From a candidate division KSB1 bacterium (GTDB taxonomy: Bacteria; Zhuqueibacterota; Zhuqueibacteria; Residuimicrobiales; Krinioviventaceae): DNA of 64,000 nucleotides. The position numbers and the translations under genes were made by a program. Where the stretch lies: contig JAXHMJ010000005.1 in NCBI GenBank assembly GCA_034521575.1, forward strand, positions 1,984,001-2,048,000. Reading direction: 5' to 3'. This document shows, piece by piece, positions 44,137 to 53,265 of this stretch. The notes beneath the pieces are model-generated. The model ran no database searches and was not told where the DNA came from. It saw only the letters and a program-made list of their open reading frames with translations. Every line of letters begins with the position of its first letter. The stretch's first letter is position 1.

Positions 44137-44694
44137 TCAGACGGTCATGATCTCTTTTTCTTTGTGCTCCAGCATTTCGTCGATCTTTTTGATCGTCTCA
44201 TCCGTCAGTTCCTGCACTTTTTCCTGACCAGTGTGCATATCATCTTCAGAAATGTCCGAGCTTTTTTCAGCTTTTTTCAGCTTTTCATTGGCATCGCGTC
44301 TGATGTTTCGGATCGCCACCTTGCCGTCTTCGGCAATTTTCTTGGCGACCTTGACCAGATCCTTGCGTCGCTCTTCAGTCAGCTGAGGGATTGGAATTCG
44401 AATGACGATCCCGTCATTGGTGGGATTGAGTCCGAGATCGGATTTCATAATCGTTTTTTCAATCTCGCCCAGCATGCTTTTGTCCCAGGGCTGAATCACC
44501 AAAAGCCGGGGTTCCGGCGCGCTGACATTGGCCACCTGCTTGAGCGGTGTGCTTTGTCCGTAATAATCGATTTTAATGCCGTCGAGCAGGGCGGGTGTGG
44601 CTTTGCCGGTGCGCAGCTTGGTAAATTCCTGACTCACCACATCCACTGCTTTTTCCATACGCTGTTTTGAATCTTTTCTAATCGTTTCAATCAT
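44137..44694 (-). CDS. frr: Ribosome recycling factor
   Basis: I chose the ATG at 44694 ([20 protein letters not shown]) because GGTGAG lies just before it; an upstream ATG at 44706 is possible. The 185-residue protein has the family core [60 protein letters not shown] and the helical tail. RRF splits post-termination ribosomes together with EF-G. The start overlaps the pyrH stop by 8 bases, the usual pyrH-frr coupling. Confidence 0.97.
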   Translation of the reverse strand: MIETIRKDSKQRMEKAVDVVSQEFTKLRTGKATPALLDGIKIDYYGQSTPLKQVANVSAPEPRLLVIQPWDKSMLGEIEKTIMKSDLGLNPTNDGIVIRIPIPQLTEERRKDLVKVAKKIAEDGKVAIRNIRRDANEKLKKAEKSSDISEDDMHTGQEKVQELTDETIKKIDEMLEHKEKEIMTV

Positions 44695-45424
44695 AAGACT
44701 CACCATTTACTTTGGTTCCAAGATTCTCTCCCAAAACAACCCGTTTCAAATTATCCTTTTCCATCAACTTGAACACAACTATGGGCAGTTCATTTTCCAT
44801 ACACAACGTGATAGCCGTTGTATCCATAACGCGCAATTGCCGGCGAATCACCTGCATATAGTTCAATTCTTTAAACATCACAGCATCCGAATGTATTTCC
44901 GGGTCTTTGTCATAAACACCGTCCACTTTGGTTGCTTTGAGGATGGCGTCCGCTTCGATCTCTATGGCGCGCAGGGTAGCGGCTGTATCCGTGGTGAAAT
45001 ACGGATTTCCCGTGCCTCCGCCGAATATAACCACGCGGCCCTTGCTCAGATGGTTCATCGCGCGCCGGCGGATAAACGGTTCGGCCAGCTCTTCCATTTT
45101 AATTGCAGTCAACACCCGGGTTTGCAGATCATAGCGTTCCAGATAATCCTGAAGCGCCAGAGAGTTGATACACGTCGCCAGCATGCCCATATAGTCCGCG
45201 GTCACCCGGTCCATACCGCGGGCGCTGGCTGACAGGCCCCGGAAAATATTCCCGCCACCGACAACAATCCCGATTTCCACGCCCATATGTGCAACTTCAC
45301 TGATCTCCTGAGAAATTTGATTGACCGTATCCGGATCAATGCCCAAACGTTTGTGATTGCCCATCAGAGCTTCGCCGGAAATTTTAAGCAGGATGCGTTT
45401 ACAAGTCAACTTTTTATCAGTCAT
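44687..45424 (-). CDS. pyrH: UMP kinase
   Basis: The 245 residues match bacterial PyrH of the amino-acid-kinase fold: [76 protein letters not shown], and the terminal [20 protein letters not shown]. It phosphorylates UMP to UDP for pyrimidine nucleotide synthesis. It follows tsf across a terminator hairpin, so it may be only partly read from the upstream promoter. Confidence 0.97.
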   Translation of the reverse strand: MTDKKLTCKRILLKISGEALMGNHKRLGIDPDTVNQISQEISEVAHMGVEIGIVVGGGNIFRGLSASARGMDRVTADYMGMLATCINSLALQDYLERYDLQTRVLTAIKMEELAEPFIRRRAMNHLSKGRVVIFGGGTGNPYFTTDTAATLRAIEIEADAILKATKVDGVYDKDPEIHSDAVMFKELNYMQVIRRQLRVMDTTAITLCMENELPIVVFKLMEKDNLKRVVLGENLGTKVNGESYD

Positions 45425-45451
45425 AAGTATTGGGAATATATCGTTCAGATA

Positions 45452-45482
45452 TAAAAAAAGAGCAAAGCCGGAGCTTTGCTCT
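45452..45482 (-). terminator. Rho-independent terminator between tsf and pyrH
   Basis: On the minus strand AGAGCAAAGC (45473-45482) and GCTTTGCTCT (45459-45468) make a perfect 10-base stem with a four-base loop, followed by a run of seven T. It lies 5 bases after the tsf stop. It would attenuate read-through into pyrH-frr. Confidence 0.85.
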
Positions 45483-45487
45483 GTGAA

Positions 45488-46084
45488 TTATTCTTCGCCA
45501 ATTTCAAACCGGGCAAATCGCCGAATCAGCATATTTTCCCCGAGTTTGGCTATGGTTTCTTTTAAATATTCCTGAACCGTCTTGTCAGGGTCTTTGACAA
45601 ACGGTTGTTCCAGGAGACAGTTTTCTTCGTAATATTTATTCAGTTTGCCGGTGATCATCTTTTCAATCACATGTTCCGGTTTGCCCTGCTCGCGCGCCTG
45701 GGCTCTGTAAATATCCATCTCGTGATCAATATTTTCCTGCTTGACCTCTTCACGAGCAATGGCTTTGGGCCGGCTTGCGGCAATGTGCATGGCAACATCT
45801 TTGGCCATCTGTATAAAATCATCGGTACGGGCGACAAAATCCGTTTCACAGGCGATTTCCACCAGGACGCCAAGACGATTTCCCGGATGTATATAAGAAT
45901 AAACGATTCCCTGCTCTGTGGCGCGGCCGGATTTTTTCTCGACCTTTTGCATACCTTTTTTGCGCAGATGATCGATCGCGGCCTCAATATCACCGTTTGT
46001 CTCTTTTAGCGCCTGTTTGCAGTCCATCATGCCGGCGCCTGTTTTATCCCTTAATGTTTTTACATCAGCTGCAGAGACACCCAT
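45488..46084 (-). CDS. tsf: Elongation factor Ts (short form)
   Basis: The 198-residue protein carries the EF-Ts N-terminal signature VKTLRDKTGAGMMDCKQALK and RLGVLVEIACETDFVARTDD, with KDPDKTVQEYLKETIAKLGE and IRRFARFEIGE at the end. The length places it among the short single-core-repeat EF-Ts proteins of several phyla and not the 280-residue E. coli type. It exchanges GDP on EF-Tu. It follows rpsB by 38 bases in the usual order. Confidence 0.97.
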   Translation of the reverse strand: MGVSAADVKTLRDKTGAGMMDCKQALKETNGDIEAAIDHLRKKGMQKVEKKSGRATEQGIVYSYIHPGNRLGVLVEIACETDFVARTDDFIQMAKDVAMHIAASRPKAIAREEVKQENIDHEMDIYRAQAREQGKPEHVIEKMITGKLNKYYEENCLLEQPFVKDPDKTVQEYLKETIAKLGENMLIRRFARFEIGEE

Positions 46085-46122
46085 CTATTGATTCTCCTTA
46101 TCTTTCTTGGTTAACCTCATTT

Positions 46123-46872
46123 TCATTCGGAAGAAGCGCTGCTTTTCTCTTCCATCTGAACCGCTTCTTCAGTGGCTTGTTCCTGTTGTTTTACAGATTT
46201 TCCTTCGAGAATGGCATCGGCAATGGCGTGTGTCACCAGATTGATCGCTTTGAAGGCATCATCATTGCTGGGGATCGGGAAATCGATATCGTCGGGATCG
46301 GAATTGGTATCAATAATGCCGATAATCGGAATGTTCAGGCGTTTGGCCTCGCGTACGGCAATCGCCTCTTTTTTGGTGTCCACGACAAAAACAGCGCCGG
46401 GCAGATGGTTCATATCCCGGATACCGCCAAGGTCGCGGTTCAGTTTTTCTTTTTCGCGTTCAACCTGAAGGATTTCTTTTTTCTGGATTTTGTCATAGGT
46501 TCCGTCTGTGGCAAGTTTTTCCAGATTTTTCAGACGTTTGACACTGCGTTTGATGGTAATAAAATTGGTGAGTGTACCACCCAGCCATCTTTCGATCACA
46601 TAAGGCATACCGCAACGCTCCGCTTCCAGGCGGATGATATCCTGAGCCTGCTTTTTGGTGCCGACCAGCAAAATCTCTTCACCATTGCGGGCAATGCGCC
46701 GGGCTTCTTCACACGCCTCAAGGAGAAGAGCGCGTGATTTTTTCAAATCAATAATATGGATACCATTTCGCTGCATAAAGATATAGGGCTTCATCTTTGG
46801 ATTCCAGCGTCGCGTCAAATGACCGAAATGGCATCCTGCAACCAATAATTCTTGCAGTTTGATATCGTTCAT
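46123..46872 (-). CDS. rpsB: 30S ribosomal protein S2
   Basis: The 249 residues include LLVAGCHFGHLTRRWNPKMK, FMQRNGIHIIDLKKSRALLL, EEILLVGTKKQAQDIIRLEA, RWLGGTLTNFITIKRSVKRL, PGAVFVVDTKKEAIAVREAK and IPIIGIIDTNSDPDDIDFPI, all S2 signatures. An acidic tail (EEAVQMEEKSSASSE) ends the protein. It is followed by tsf. Confidence 0.98.
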   Translation of the reverse strand: MNDIKLQELLVAGCHFGHLTRRWNPKMKPYIFMQRNGIHIIDLKKSRALLLEACEEARRIARNGEEILLVGTKKQAQDIIRLEAERCGMPYVIERWLGGTLTNFITIKRSVKRLKNLEKLATDGTYDKIQKKEILQVEREKEKLNRDLGGIRDMNHLPGAVFVVDTKKEAIAVREAKRLNIPIIGIIDTNSDPDDIDFPIPSNDDAFKAINLVTHAIADAILEGKSVKQQEQATEEAVQMEEKSSASSE

Positions 46873-46973
46873 AGGTGTTGACCTCTTTGTTTGGGGTTAA
46901 TCCTCCATTCTCCCATATGTGTATGCACCGAAACAGGCACCCCAACCCGGAAGAATGTGTGTGATTTTTTTTC

Positions 46974-47366
46974 TTATCGTTTGGAGAACTGGAACTTTTT
47001 ACGCGCACCCGGCTGTCCGTATTTTTTACGTTCAACCATTCGCGGATCACGCGTCAAAAATCCGTTCTTGCGCAGGACGGACTTTAATTCTTCATCACTT
47101 TGAACCAGCGCGCGCGCAATACCCAATAACAGCGCACCGGATTGACCGGAAAGACCGCCGCCATTGACATGGGCTTCGATATCAACTTTACCCTTCATCT
47201 CCGTCACTTCCAGAGGTTGTTCCACAACCATCTGCAGGGTATCTCGGCTGATATATTCAAGCGCTTCCCGGTTGTTGATGGTGAATTTACCGTCACCCGG
47301 TTTCAAATACACACGGGCTATGGCATTTTTACGCCGTCCTGTGGCGTAGAAAAAATGACCCTTCAT
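46974..47366 (-). CDS. rpsI: 30S ribosomal protein S9
   Basis: The 130-residue protein shows [60 protein letters not shown] and the basic C-terminus [11 protein letters not shown] that reaches the P-site. It lies 14 bases after rplM. Confidence 0.98.
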   Translation of the reverse strand: MKGHFFYATGRRKNAIARVYLKPGDGKFTINNREALEYISRDTLQMVVEQPLEVTEMKGKVDIEAHVNGGGLSGQSGALLLGIARALVQSDEELKSVLRKNGFLTRDPRMVERKKYGQPGARKKFQFSKR

Positions 47367-47380
47367 GCTTGCTCCTTTGT

Positions 47381-47809
47381 TTACAGAGTTAAAGGTTCGG
47401 GCTGCTGAGCCGTATGCGGATGCGCCTCACCTTTGTAAATTTTTGCGTGTTTCAACAGCTTGCGTCCCAGCCGGTTGCGCGGTAACATGCCACGTATTGC
47501 TTTCTGAACCACAAACTCCGGTTTTCTTTCCTGCATGCGCCAGATGGGTGTGGCTTTTATACCGCCCGGATACCCCGAGTGGTGATAGTACACCTTGTCC
47601 TGCGCTTTGCGACCCGTGAGCTTTACTTTATCAGCATTCACAATAATGACATAATCACCCACATCAGCATGGGGAGCCCACATGGGTTTATGCTTGCCGC
47701 GGACTATGTGAGCCACTTTACAAGCCAGGCGGCCCAGCGCCAAATCTTCCGCGTCAATCACATACCACTTGCGTTCGACATCCTTGGGTTTAGGTGAATA
47801 TGTTTTCAA
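47381..47809 (-). CDS. rplM: 50S ribosomal protein L13
   Basis: The 142 residues contain [60 protein letters not shown] and [20 protein letters not shown], the L13 signatures. It is the first gene of the minus-strand translation block and has its own promoter upstream. Confidence 0.98.
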   Translation of the reverse strand: MKTYSPKPKDVERKWYVIDAEDLALGRLACKVAHIVRGKHKPMWAPHADVGDYVIIVNADKVKLTGRKAQDKVYYHHSGYPGGIKATPIWRMQERKPEFVVQKAIRGMLPRNRLGRKLLKHAKIYKGEAHPHTAQQPEPLTL

Positions 47810-47853
47810 TGTTCTGCTCCTCTATTTTCTAATTAGAATTCACAAAGACATAA

Positions 47854-47882
47854 AATATATAAACATAATCAATAAAATGCAA
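47854..47882 (-). promoter_or_regulatory. Promoter of the rplM-rpsI operon
   Basis: On the minus strand TTGCAT (47882-47877) and TATATT (47859-47854) are separated by exactly 17 bases, about 45 bases upstream of the rplM ATG. The rest of the 47810-48131 gap shows no gene and must also hold the divergent promoter of the sensor kinase, which I could not pin down. Confidence 0.6.
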
Positions 47883-48131
47883 GTTAAAAATTGATCAAAC
47901 CGGGCCATCGTTCAATCCGGAAACCGCTAAAGACCTGAATAAATTTATCTAAAGCAATAATTATCCTTGCTTTTTTCAATTCACTCCGCTATCTTTGAAT
48001 GGTAACGGATGCTGCCCACAACTCTTCTCCTTTTTCCACGCCAAAGCCAGTCTTCCAGACGTCTGGACATTCCCCCGCTTACGATACCGTTACGTTAAAA
48101 AAAACAAAAAACCGGAAGCAGGGCTGAGAAC

Positions 48132-50171
48132 ATGGAACCGATCGTCCTGACCATTGAAACAAAGTGCAAACGATGCTATTCCTGCGTGCGGCAGTGTCCT
48201 GCGCGCGCCATCAAAGTAGAAGACGGACAGGCGCGGGTGCTGATCAATCGTTGTATTGCCTGCGGAAACTGCGTCAAAGTCTGCCCGCAGCAGGCCAAGC
48301 AAATCCGCGATGGTACAACTCATACCCGGGATTTGCTCGAACAGTCCGATCCCGTCTTTGCGCTCCTGGCGCCGTCATTTCCGGCCGCCTTTTCCGCAGA
48401 GCCGGAACAGGTCATCACGGGCCTTCGCGCCCTTGGATTTTCCCAGGTGCTGGAAGTGGCTTTCGGGGCGGATCTGGTTGTTGAAGAATATAAAAAACTC
48501 ATCCATTCCGATGTCATGCCGGCCATTATCGCCTCCCCCTGCCCGGCTATGGTCAATTTTATTGAAAAATATTACGCGCATCTCAATATGGTTCTGGCGC
48601 CGATCGTATCACCCATGATTGCCATGGGGCGAGCCGTCAAATATCGATATTTTCCGGGCGCCAAAACGGTATTTATCGGGCCCTGTATCGCCAAAAAAAA
48701 AGAAATGCTGGACAATAATGTCAAAGGCGTGATTGATCAAGTTCTCACCTACCGGGAATTGAACACCCTGTTTTTAGAACATAAAATCAATCCCGAAACA
48801 TTGGAAAAATCGGATTTTGACGGTCCGCGCGCTGATCTGGGCAGGATTTTCCCGGTTTCCGGCGGTCTCTTGAAATGCGCCGGGGAAACTTGCGATGTCC
48901 TGGATAATGACATCGTGGTCAGTGAAGGCCGTGAGCGGGTGATCGATGTATTGGATAAAGCCGGCGAAGGCCAGATCGAAGCGCATTTCCTGGACCTGCT
49001 GTTTTGCAGAGGCTGTATTAACGGTCCCGTGATGCCGAACGAAGATTCAGTCTATGTACATCATGACCGCATCACAAAATACGTGAAACGCCGCAGTTCC
49101 GCAGCCCTGCGGTCCCGGGCCCGACGCGACCGGCAGCTCTACGCGGACATTAACCTGCGGCGCGCGTTTAATTTTGAAGAGATTACCATGCGCGAGCCCA
49201 GCGAAGCGGAAATCCGCAACGTACTGCTGAAAACCGGCAAACGCCACCCGGAAGACGAACTGAACTGCGGCGCCTGCGGCTACGCGTCCTGCCGCGCAAA
49301 GGCAAAAGCGGTCTGCCAGGGTCTGGCCGAAGCGGAAATGTGCCTGCCCTACATGGTGGAACAGCTGGAATCCATTCAGGAAGAACTCTCTGATTCCAAT
49401 GATGAACTGAAAAAATCACTCAACTCCCTGAAACAGGCTCAGGAACAGCTGGTGCAGGCGGAAAAAATGGCCTCGGTGGGGCGTCTCGCCGCCGGCGTTG
49501 CACATGAATTGAACAATCCACTGGGCGGTATCCTTCTGTATTCCAATATTCTGCTCAAAAAACTCGAGCACGAAGAAGAGGAAAAATCGGTGCAATGGGT
49601 GGTCAAAGAAGCGGAACGCTGCCGAAAAATCGTAAGAGGACTGCTCGATTTTTCCCGCCAGCGGCAGCTGGACAAATCGCGGGCGGACCTCAATGAAATT
49701 ATCGAAAAAACCCTGGTTCTGATCAAAGAACCCTCACTTTTTAAGAATATCAAACTTGTCAAGCAATACGGCAAACCGATTGCTGTGTATGTAGACAAGC
49801 TTCAGATTCAGCAGGTTCTGCTGAATATCATACTAAACGCAGCCGAAGCGATGAACGGCGAGGGCACATTAATCCTCGGCACCGATAATACAAACAACGC
49901 GTTCGCCTCTGTTTCTATAGCCGATACGGGTCCCGGCATGTCCCGGGAAACCCGTGAAAAAATCTTTGATCCGTTTTTTACAACAAAACCGGTGGGCAAG
50001 GGTACAGGACTGGGGCTGGCCATGGCCTACGGCACGATCCAAAAACATGGCGGCGAGATCAAAGTGAACAGCCGGCTGGGCAAGGGAACCCGGTTTACAA
50101 TTACACTGCCCCTTGCCATGCAGACACAGAAAACCTCAGCCGGGATAAAACGGATTTCCGCAACCCCTTAA
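48132..50171 (+). CDS. Sensor histidine kinase with ferredoxin and [FeFe]-hydrogenase-like sensory domains
   Basis: The 679 residues are arranged as two [4Fe-4S] ferredoxin motifs (Cys12/15/18/22 and Cys41/44/47/51), an [FeFe]-hydrogenase large-subunit-like domain (about 70-325), a four-Cys Fe-S domain ([14 protein letters not shown]...MC, about 375-410), a coiled linker and the kinase core. H-cluster motif positions are [17 protein letters not shown] and [10 protein letters not shown]; the last is CxxC, unlike the CxxxC of catalytic enzymes, so catalysis is doubtful. The H-box is [20 protein letters not shown], with G1 ADTGPGMS and G2 [10 protein letters not shown]. It probably senses H2 or cellular redox state for the hydrogenase operon downstream. 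No membrane helix is seen. Confidence 0.9.
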   Translation: MEPIVLTIETKCKRCYSCVRQCPARAIKVEDGQARVLINRCIACGNCVKVCPQQAKQIRDGTTHTRDLLEQSDPVFALLAPSFPAAFSAEPEQVITGLRALGFSQVLEVAFGADLVVEEYKKLIHSDVMPAIIASPCPAMVNFIEKYYAHLNMVLAPIVSPMIAMGRAVKYRYFPGAKTVFIGPCIAKKKEMLDNNVKGVIDQVLTYRELNTLFLEHKINPETLEKSDFDGPRADLGRIFPVSGGLLKCAGETCDVLDNDIVVSEGRERVIDVLDKAGEGQIEAHFLDLLFCRGCINGPVMPNEDSVYVHHDRITKYVKRRSSAALRSRARRDRQLYADINLRRAFNFEEITMREPSEAEIRNVLLKTGKRHPEDELNCGACGYASCRAKAKAVCQGLAEAEMCLPYMVEQLESIQEELSDSNDELKKSLNSLKQAQEQLVQAEKMASVGRLAAGVAHELNNPLGGILLYSNILLKKLEHEEEEKSVQWVVKEAERCRKIVRGLLDFSRQRQLDKSRADLNEIIEKTLVLIKEPSLFKNIKLVKQYGKPIAVYVDKLQIQQVLLNIILNAAEAMNGEGTLILGTDNTNNAFASVSIADTGPGMSRETREKIFDPFFTTKPVGKGTGLGLAMAYGTIQKHGGEIKVNSRLGKGTRFTITLPLAMQTQKTSAGIKRISATP

Positions 50172-50201
50172 AATGATCATTCACAAGAAATGGTGACTTT
50201 T

Positions 50202-50591
50202 ATGGCACAAAAAATACTGATTGTTGATGATGATGCGGATTTTATCGACATTAATACCCGTGTACTCGGCGCTTCAGGCTATGAAACCGAGTCCGCATCA
50301 ACATCCGAGGAAGCCCTGCAGAAACTCCGCGGGCAAAAATTCGACCTGGCAATTGTGGACCTGATGATCGAGGATCTGGATTCCGGATTCAATATCGCGT
50401 ATGCAATCCGCGACGATGAAAAGCTGCGCGACATGCCCATTCTCATGCTCACATCAGCGCCCCGAAAAACAGGCGTAAACATCAACTTTCCCGAAGGCAA
50501 AGACTGGATGAAAGTGGATGATTTTGCCGAAAAACCGCTAAAACCGGCGGAACTGGTGAACCGGGTAAAACAGCTGCTAAAAAGCAAATGA
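50202..50591 (+). CDS. Single-domain response regulator
   Basis: I prefer the ATG at 50202 (MAQKILIVDDDADFIDINTR) over the one at 50190, since receiver domains begin there. The 129-residue protein has the acidic pair DDD, phospho-acceptor Asp in LAIVDLMIEDL, the switch Thr/Ser in ILMLTSAP and the conserved Lys in AEKPLKP. There is no output domain, so it may relay phosphate, CheY-like. It lies 30 bases after the [FeFe]-like kinase and overlaps the next gene by ATGA. Confidence 0.9.
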   Translation: MAQKILIVDDDADFIDINTRVLGASGYETESASTSEEALQKLRGQKFDLAIVDLMIEDLDSGFNIAYAIRDDEKLRDMPILMLTSAPRKTGVNINFPEGKDWMKVDDFAEKPLKPAELVNRVKQLLKSK

Positions 50592-52063
50592 ATCAATCAG
50601 GACACATACTTGTCATCGATGACGAGGAGGTCATTCGGTCCGGATGTCAGCAAATACTGGAAGCAGATGGCTATCATGTTGATCTGGCGGATAACGGTAA
50701 AAGCGGTCTGGAACTGATCCGTAAAAACGATTACGATCTGGTGCTGACGGATATTATGATGCCGGAAATGGACGGCATGCAGGTGCTGGATGAGCTTCAA
50801 AAAATGGATTCCCGGACGGTTTCCATTGTGATCACCGGTTATGCCTCCATTGAGAGCGCCATTGATGCCGGGCGGAAAGGCGCATTTGATTATATCGCCA
50901 AACCGTTTGATCCGGATGAACTGTCAACCCGCGTGGAACGCGGTCTCAAACAGGCGGAACATCTCCAACAAGTCGAGCGCCTGCGAAAAGAACGGGACGA
51001 AAATTTACTCGAGATCAGCAATGAACGCGCCCGCACCCTGACCATTATCAATTCCATGCATGAAGGTGTCATCGCCACCAACCGCCAAAAGCAGGTGGTT
51101 CTCATGAACCCGGCTGCCATTAAAATGCTCAGGTTAAAACGGCAAAAGATTATCGGACAAACGGTGCAGGATATCCTGACCATGCCCGATCTGACAAAGA
51201 CCATCAACGAGATTCTTGAAACTGTAAAGTCCAGTCTGAAAACGCTGCAAAAGGAATTTGACACGCCGGACGGCCGGGTGCTGCAAGCCAGTATTACACC
51301 GATCCAGGATGAAAACCAGGCCTGTATCGGTACGGTCACGGTTTTATTCGATATCACACGCGAAAAACAGGTGGAGCAGATGAAATCCGATTTTGTTTCA
51401 CATGTTTCGCATGAACTCAAAGCGCCGCTGAATGCCATCCAGGGTTATCTCGATTTGATCCTGGAGGGTATTGCAGGAAACGATCCGGAAAAAGAACGGG
51501 ATATCGTGCAGAAATCCCGCAACCGCGCCAAAGCGCTCTCGGATTTGATCAATGACCTGCTGGACCTGTCGCGGGTGGAACAACGCAATATCTCCAAAGA
51601 AATGGAGCCCGTACAGCTGCAGGAAGTTTTGACCCAAGTCATTGATTTTTATCGTTCCAAAGCCGATGAAAAATCCATCACGTTAAAGACCTCACTACCG
51701 GAAGACACCCCGCCGGTTCGGGGAAACAAACAGGATCTTGATCGTTTATTCGCCAATTTGGTGAGTAACGCTGTCAAATATACACCTGAGAACGGCAACG
51801 TAGACATCCGGCTGGATTCTGATCCCGAGCATGTCAACGTCAGGATCAAAGATAGCGGCATCGGATTCACACCGGAAACGAAGAATAAAATTTTTGACGA
51901 GTTTTACCGCGCGGAAAACGCGGTGGAACAAAAAATCAGCGGCACCGGACTCGGATTGAGTATCGCAAAGAAAATAGCAGAAGACCACCAAGGATATATT
52001 GAAGTGGAAAGCCAGGTCAACAAGGGATCAACATTTTATGTCATATTTCCTGCATACAAATAG
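50588..52063 (+). CDS. Hybrid response regulator-PAS-histidine kinase
   Basis: The 491-residue protein has an N-terminal receiver domain with Asp55 (DLVLTDIMMPEMDG) and KPFDPDE. A coiled coil at about 120-150 is followed by a PAS domain (ARTLTIINSMHEGVIATNRQ). The H-box is SDFVSHVSHELKAPLNAIQG and the HATPase boxes are LFANLVSNAVKYTPENG, DSGIGFTPE and SGTGLGLSIAKK. An N-terminal receiver on a kinase suggests a step in a relay fed by the upstream [FeFe]-like kinase. No DNA-binding output is encoded here; the pathway's final target is unknown. Confidence 0.9.
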   Translation: MNQSGHILVIDDEEVIRSGCQQILEADGYHVDLADNGKSGLELIRKNDYDLVLTDIMMPEMDGMQVLDELQKMDSRTVSIVITGYASIESAIDAGRKGAFDYIAKPFDPDELSTRVERGLKQAEHLQQVERLRKERDENLLEISNERARTLTIINSMHEGVIATNRQKQVVLMNPAAIKMLRLKRQKIIGQTVQDILTMPDLTKTINEILETVKSSLKTLQKEFDTPDGRVLQASITPIQDENQACIGTVTVLFDITREKQVEQMKSDFVSHVSHELKAPLNAIQGYLDLILEGIAGNDPEKERDIVQKSRNRAKALSDLINDLLDLSRVEQRNISKEMEPVQLQEVLTQVIDFYRSKADEKSITLKTSLPEDTPPVRGNKQDLDRLFANLVSNAVKYTPENGNVDIRLDSDPEHVNVRIKDSGIGFTPETKNKIFDEFYRAENAVEQKISGTGLGLSIAKKIAEDHQGYIEVESQVNKGSTFYVIFPAYK

Positions 52064-52107
52064 GTTTAAATCATTCCGGATACTATATCCTGCTGGAGGA
52101 TTGATTT

Positions 52108-52485
52108 ATGTTAGTTAAAGACATCGTAGAAAAACTGGGCCTCGAGGTGTTCAGCGGCGAAAACAACCTGGACTGTGAAATCACCGGTGGCTGCATTTCC
52201 GACATTTTGAGTGACGTCATGGTTCAGGCAAACAAAGGCATGCTGTGGGTGACCAATCAGACTCACGAGAATGTACTGGCTGTCACATTTTTCAAAAGCC
52301 TCGCCGGCGTCATCCTGCCCAACGGTTTGTATCTTGAAGAGAATGCGGCCCGCAAAGCTAAAGAAAAGGGAATCCTCGTGCTTTTAACAGACCTCCCCGC
52401 TTTTGAAATTGTGGGACAACTGTATGAAATGGGCGTTGGAAAAAAAACAAGCCCCTGCGGACAAAAAAACAAAAAAAAGTATTGA
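52108..52485 (+). CDS. DRTGG-domain protein of hydrogenase-type regulatory cluster
   Basis: The 125-residue protein begins LVKDIVEKLGLEVFSGENNL and has ITGGCISDILSDVMVQANKG, MLWVTNQTHENVLAVTFFKS and LAGVILPNGLY, the plan of the DRTGG domain. Such small proteins recur beside [FeFe]-hydrogenase and related kinase genes in anaerobes, with regulatory role suspected but not proven. The tail is Lys-rich (CGQKNKKKY). A good ribosome site (GGAGGA) precedes the ATG. The Rex promoter overlaps its stop codon. Confidence 0.8.
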   Translation: MLVKDIVEKLGLEVFSGENNLDCEITGGCISDILSDVMVQANKGMLWVTNQTHENVLAVTFFKSLAGVILPNGLYLEENAARKAKEKGILVLLTDLPAFEIVGQLYEMGVGKKTSPCGQKNKKKY

Positions 52486-52510
52486 CAATGATCCAAACAT
52501 TCTGTATCAT
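52482..52510 (+). promoter_or_regulatory. Sigma70-type promoter of rex
   Basis: TTGACA at 52482-52487 and TATCAT at 52505-52510 are exactly 17 bases apart. The -35 box overlaps the TGA of the DRTGG gene. About 64 bases separate the -10 box from the likely rex start. I did not find a clean Rex operator (TTGTGA-n8-TCACAA) in this leader. Confidence 0.65.
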
Positions 52511-52574
52511 TAGTTATAATTGTAACATATTATTCTATTATAGTATTTGTTTTTGTGTCGATTGTGATATTATA

Positions 52575-53192
52575 TTGAATAATCAAGACAGAATATCCCG
52601 GCTGTTGCTGTATAAAAATGTACTTGTTCAGTTTCAGGCCATCGGCCTGGTCAAGGTTTTTTCGGATAATATTGGTGATGCACTGAACATCTCTTCCTCG
52701 CTGGTTCGTAAGGATTTTGCTTTTTTTAAAATTACGGGCAGCCCAAAAGGCGGGTATGACATTGAATCGATTCTGCAGCGGATTGATACAATCCTTGGAA
52801 AGGACAAAACCCAACGTGTTATACTCATCGGTATCGGAAGGCTGGGTTCAGCCTTGCTTTATCACCATAAAGCATTTAACCGGGAAGGAATCAACATCAC
52901 AGCGGGATTTGATATCGATCCCGAAAAACTAAATCCCGATAAACCGATTCCCATTTTCCCGGTGGATCAGTTATCCGAGCATATTGAAAAGCATAAAATT
53001 AAATTTGCAATTGTCACGGTACCGGAATCAGCCGCACGGCACATCATTGATGTGTTGAAAGCCGAGCAGATAAACGGTATTTTGAACTTTACATCACTCA
53101 AAGCCAAAAACACCGACACGACTCTCATCCACAATGTGAACATTGAACACGAGCTCCTCCGACTTGTCTATACCGCCGGCAAACGAATCTGA
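52575..53192 (+). CDS. rex: Redox-sensing transcriptional repressor Rex
   Basis: The frame is open from 52482, but the first 31 residues are AT-rich leader translation. I choose TTG at 52575, giving 205 residues, the usual Rex length. The winged-helix part includes GDALNISSSLVRKDFAFFKI (the S..VRKD.. recognition helix) and GSPKGGYDIESILQRIDTIL. The Rossmann domain has RVILIGIGRLGSALLYH (GxGxxG) and the end is HNVNIEHELLRLVYTAG. Rex senses NADH/NAD+ and represses fermentation and hydrogenase genes when NADH is low. It sits directly before the hydrogenase operon, its probable target. Confidence 0.9.
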   Translation: MNNQDRISRLLLYKNVLVQFQAIGLVKVFSDNIGDALNISSSLVRKDFAFFKITGSPKGGYDIESILQRIDTILGKDKTQRVILIGIGRLGSALLYHHKAFNREGINITAGFDIDPEKLNPDKPIPIFPVDQLSEHIEKHKIKFAIVTVPESAARHIIDVLKAEQINGILNFTSLKAKNTDTTLIHNVNIEHELLRLVYTAGKRI

Positions 53193-53265
53193 CCCTCCCT
53201 TCCCACAGCATCTGATTATCTCTTCCGGACATTAAACCAACGAGTTTATCAAACCGGAGACCATT

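Noticed and set aside
48132-50171. Catalytic [FeFe]-hydrogenase
   Set aside because: The third H-cluster motif is CxxC with Pro in place of the usual glycine-rich end, and the domain is fused to a histidine kinase. A sensory role fits better.
53193-53265. Clear Rex operator directly upstream of the hydrogenase operon
   Set aside because: I searched by eye for a TTGTGA-n8-TCACAA-like palindrome in this short gap and did not find one. Control by Rex is suggested by location only.
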